From NCBI GenBank assembly GCA_003248935.1, contig QFQF01000001.1, positions 1 through 64,000 on the forward strand: a stretch of 64,000 nucleotides of DNA, written 5' to 3'. Below the pieces are notes generated by a model, which saw only the letters and a program-made list of their open reading frames with translations, was not told where the DNA came from and did not search any database. Of the stretch, positions 62,842 to 64,000 are shown piece after piece. This DNA is from Sphingobium sp. (GTDB lineage: Bacteria > Pseudomonadota > Alphaproteobacteria > Sphingomonadales > Sphingomonadaceae). How positions within the stretch are numbered: position 1 is the stretch's first letter; every line of letters starts with the position of its first letter. The position numbers were made by a program, and so were the translations under genes.

Positions 62842-64000
62842 CGTGACGCCAGCAGCGCGGGCAGCCCGGCGAGCGTCGCCGCCCAGTCGTATCGCGCCTC
62901 CATCCTTTTGCGTGCGGCCACGCCCAAGGCAGCCGCGCGGGCCGGGTCCGCGATCAGGGACAGGACAGCCGCAGCCTCCCGGTCCGGCGTCGCCGCGACG
63001 ATCAGGTCGCGTCCGTCCAGAGCGTCTATGCCCTCGGCCGCTTCGGGGGATGCGACGACGGGCCGGCCCATCGCCATCGCCTCCAGCACCTTGTTCTGAA
63101 TGCCGCGCGCGATACGCAGCGGGGCGACGACGACATCGGCCGCTGCAAGCCAGCCGCGCACGTCCCGTACCGCGCCCGTCACAGTGACGCCGGGAAGGTT
63201 GGCCAGAGCTTCCACCGCAGGCACCGGACCGCGCCCGACAATAGCGAAGCGTGCATCGGGATGGACGGCACGGATGACTGGCAGGCTGTCATGCGCAAAG
63301 CTGCGTACAGCCTCCACATTCGGACGATATCCCATCTGGCCAGTGAACACTATCAGCGGCCCGGAGCCCCGCTCTTCGTCGGTGAGCGGCTGGAAATCCG
63401 ACGCCGGGTTGAACATGTCGAGCGCGACGCCATTCTCGAGTGCCCGTACCCTGTCCACCCCCATGCCGGTCGCGGCACGAAACATCGCGGCCTCCGCCTC
63501 GCTGACGAAGGTGCTGACGTCCGCTCGCGCCGCCACGGACTGCTCGAATGCGAAAAGCTCCCTGCCTTCACGCCGGTTGATCCACGCCATCGGTCCCCGC
63601 GCACCTTCCGCATAGGACACATATTTGGCGGAATCGAAGTCGACGAAATCCATCAGGAAACGTGTCTCCTTCGGCAAAGACGGCACGAAATGCGCCATCT
63701 GGGCCGAATAGGCGACCACCGTGGAGATCGGCCGGGTGGCGAGCGTCCGCCGTACCCAGGCATGCATGGCCGGATGATCGAACAACGCAACCAGCATCGG
63801 CTGACGGCGATAGAGTCCCCGCGCCGCCGCGACGAGTTTGCGCGTATTGCGCGGCAGGACACACAGGCTGGCCGCCATGTCGCCCATCTCTGTCGAAAAG
63901 CCGAGATCGCGGGCATCGTCGGCGAAACAGCCGACATGCACCGGCGCGACCCGGCACAATGCGCGCAGCAGGTGATGGGAACGGATCTTGTCGCCGCGAT
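62838..64000 (-). CDS. XrtA/PEP-CTERM-associated glycosyltransferase (5' end outside window)
   Basis: 387 codons visible; the reading frame continues to the window edge, and the last bases encode GDKIRSHHLLRALCRVAPVHVG, the usual N-terminal region of this group, so only a few residues are missing. Further features are FTGQMGYRPNVEAVRSFAHD, FAIVGRGP and the donor site PLRIARGIQNKVLEAMAMGRPVVAS. It matches the TIGR03087-type sugar transferases found in exosortase loci. First visible gene of the operon with xrtA and the amidotransferase. Confidence 0.88.
   Translation of the reverse strand, partial: RGDKIRSHHLLRALCRVAPVHVGCFADDARDLGFSTEMGDMAASLCVLPRNTRKLVAAARGLYRRQPMLVALFDHPAMHAWVRRTLATRPISTVVAYSAQMAHFVPSLPKETRFLMDFVDFDSAKYVSYAEGARGPMAWINRREGRELFAFEQSVAARADVSTFVSEAEAAMFRAATGMGVDRVRALENGVALDMFNPASDFQPLTDEERGSGPLIVFTGQMGYRPNVEAVRSFAHDSLPVIRAVHPDARFAIVGRGPVPAVEALANLPGVTVTGAVRDVRGWLAAADVVVAPLRIARGIQNKVLEAMAMGRPVVASPEAAEGIDALDGRDLIVAATPDREAAAVLSLIADPARAAALGVAARKRMEARYDWAATLAGLPALLASR

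Overview
The window is GC-rich chromosomal DNA with the gene content of a sphingomonad (Alphaproteobacteria, Sphingomonadales). Evidence for this is the sugar-type TonB-dependent receptor next to a tryptophan-halogenase-like gene, the yajC-secD-secF order, an exosortase A/PEP-CTERM locus, DUF6456 and GH108/holin genes, and a short NasA-like molybdoprotein. No rRNA or CRISPR array was seen; one tRNA (Pro, GGG) is present. Gene density is high and many neighbours overlap by 4 bp.

Layout. 0.1-3.1 kb: secreted GH32 fructan hydrolase and a sugar porter, translationally coupled. 3.2-8.1 kb: a catabolic operon (Dabb protein, malonyl-CoA-synthetase-like ligase, FAH-family enzyme, an alpha/beta-hydrolase ORF, M24 peptidase) divergent from a TetR regulator. 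The hydrolase ORF is a chimera: its last third is the C-terminus of a DadA-type amino acid dehydrogenase. 9.0-10.3 kb: Rrf2 regulator divergent from a methyltransferase across a 27-bp imperfect palindrome. 10.8-29.1 kb: a polysaccharide-utilization locus (GH2, carboxylesterase, SGNH esterase, phosphomannose isomerase, GH97, two sugar transporters, ROK regulator, ROK kinase, halogenase-like flavoprotein, TonB receptor). Its enzyme set fits an acetylated galacto(gluco)mannan.

29.3-37.3 kb: a molybdenum-themed cluster (MobA, a 721-aa secreted orphan, a stand-alone ModE-type HTH, a small secreted protein, a TonB receptor, a short molybdopterin oxidoreductase). A perfect 18-bp palindrome lies between the small secreted protein and the receptor. 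This could be a dedicated molybdenum uptake and use system. 37.3-42 kb: CDF transporter, MFS exporter, cysteine synthase, cell-wall hydrolase. 42-44.3 kb: acyl-CoA dehydrogenase and a MerR regulator with a LiuR-like box. 44.5-48 kb: hisI, a DUF6456 gene divergent from an XRE regulator, a glycosyltransferase, small proteins. 48-51 kb: secF-secD-yajC. 51.4-54.5 kb: tRNA-Pro, secreted and phosphoribosyltransferase genes, then an endolysin-holin pair. The XRE/DUF6456 pair plus the isolated lysis cassette resembles a gene-transfer-agent control and lysis set, and the two promoter regions share sequence elements. 54.5-59 kb: housekeeping (rmuC, def, recR, fmt, truA). 59.4-64 kb: exosortase A locus (amidotransferase, XrtA-EpsI fusion, glycosyltransferase running off the window end).

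Functional names rest on motifs and family knowledge only; no database search was run. Substrate claims (mannan, molybdate, GTA) are inferences from gene context.
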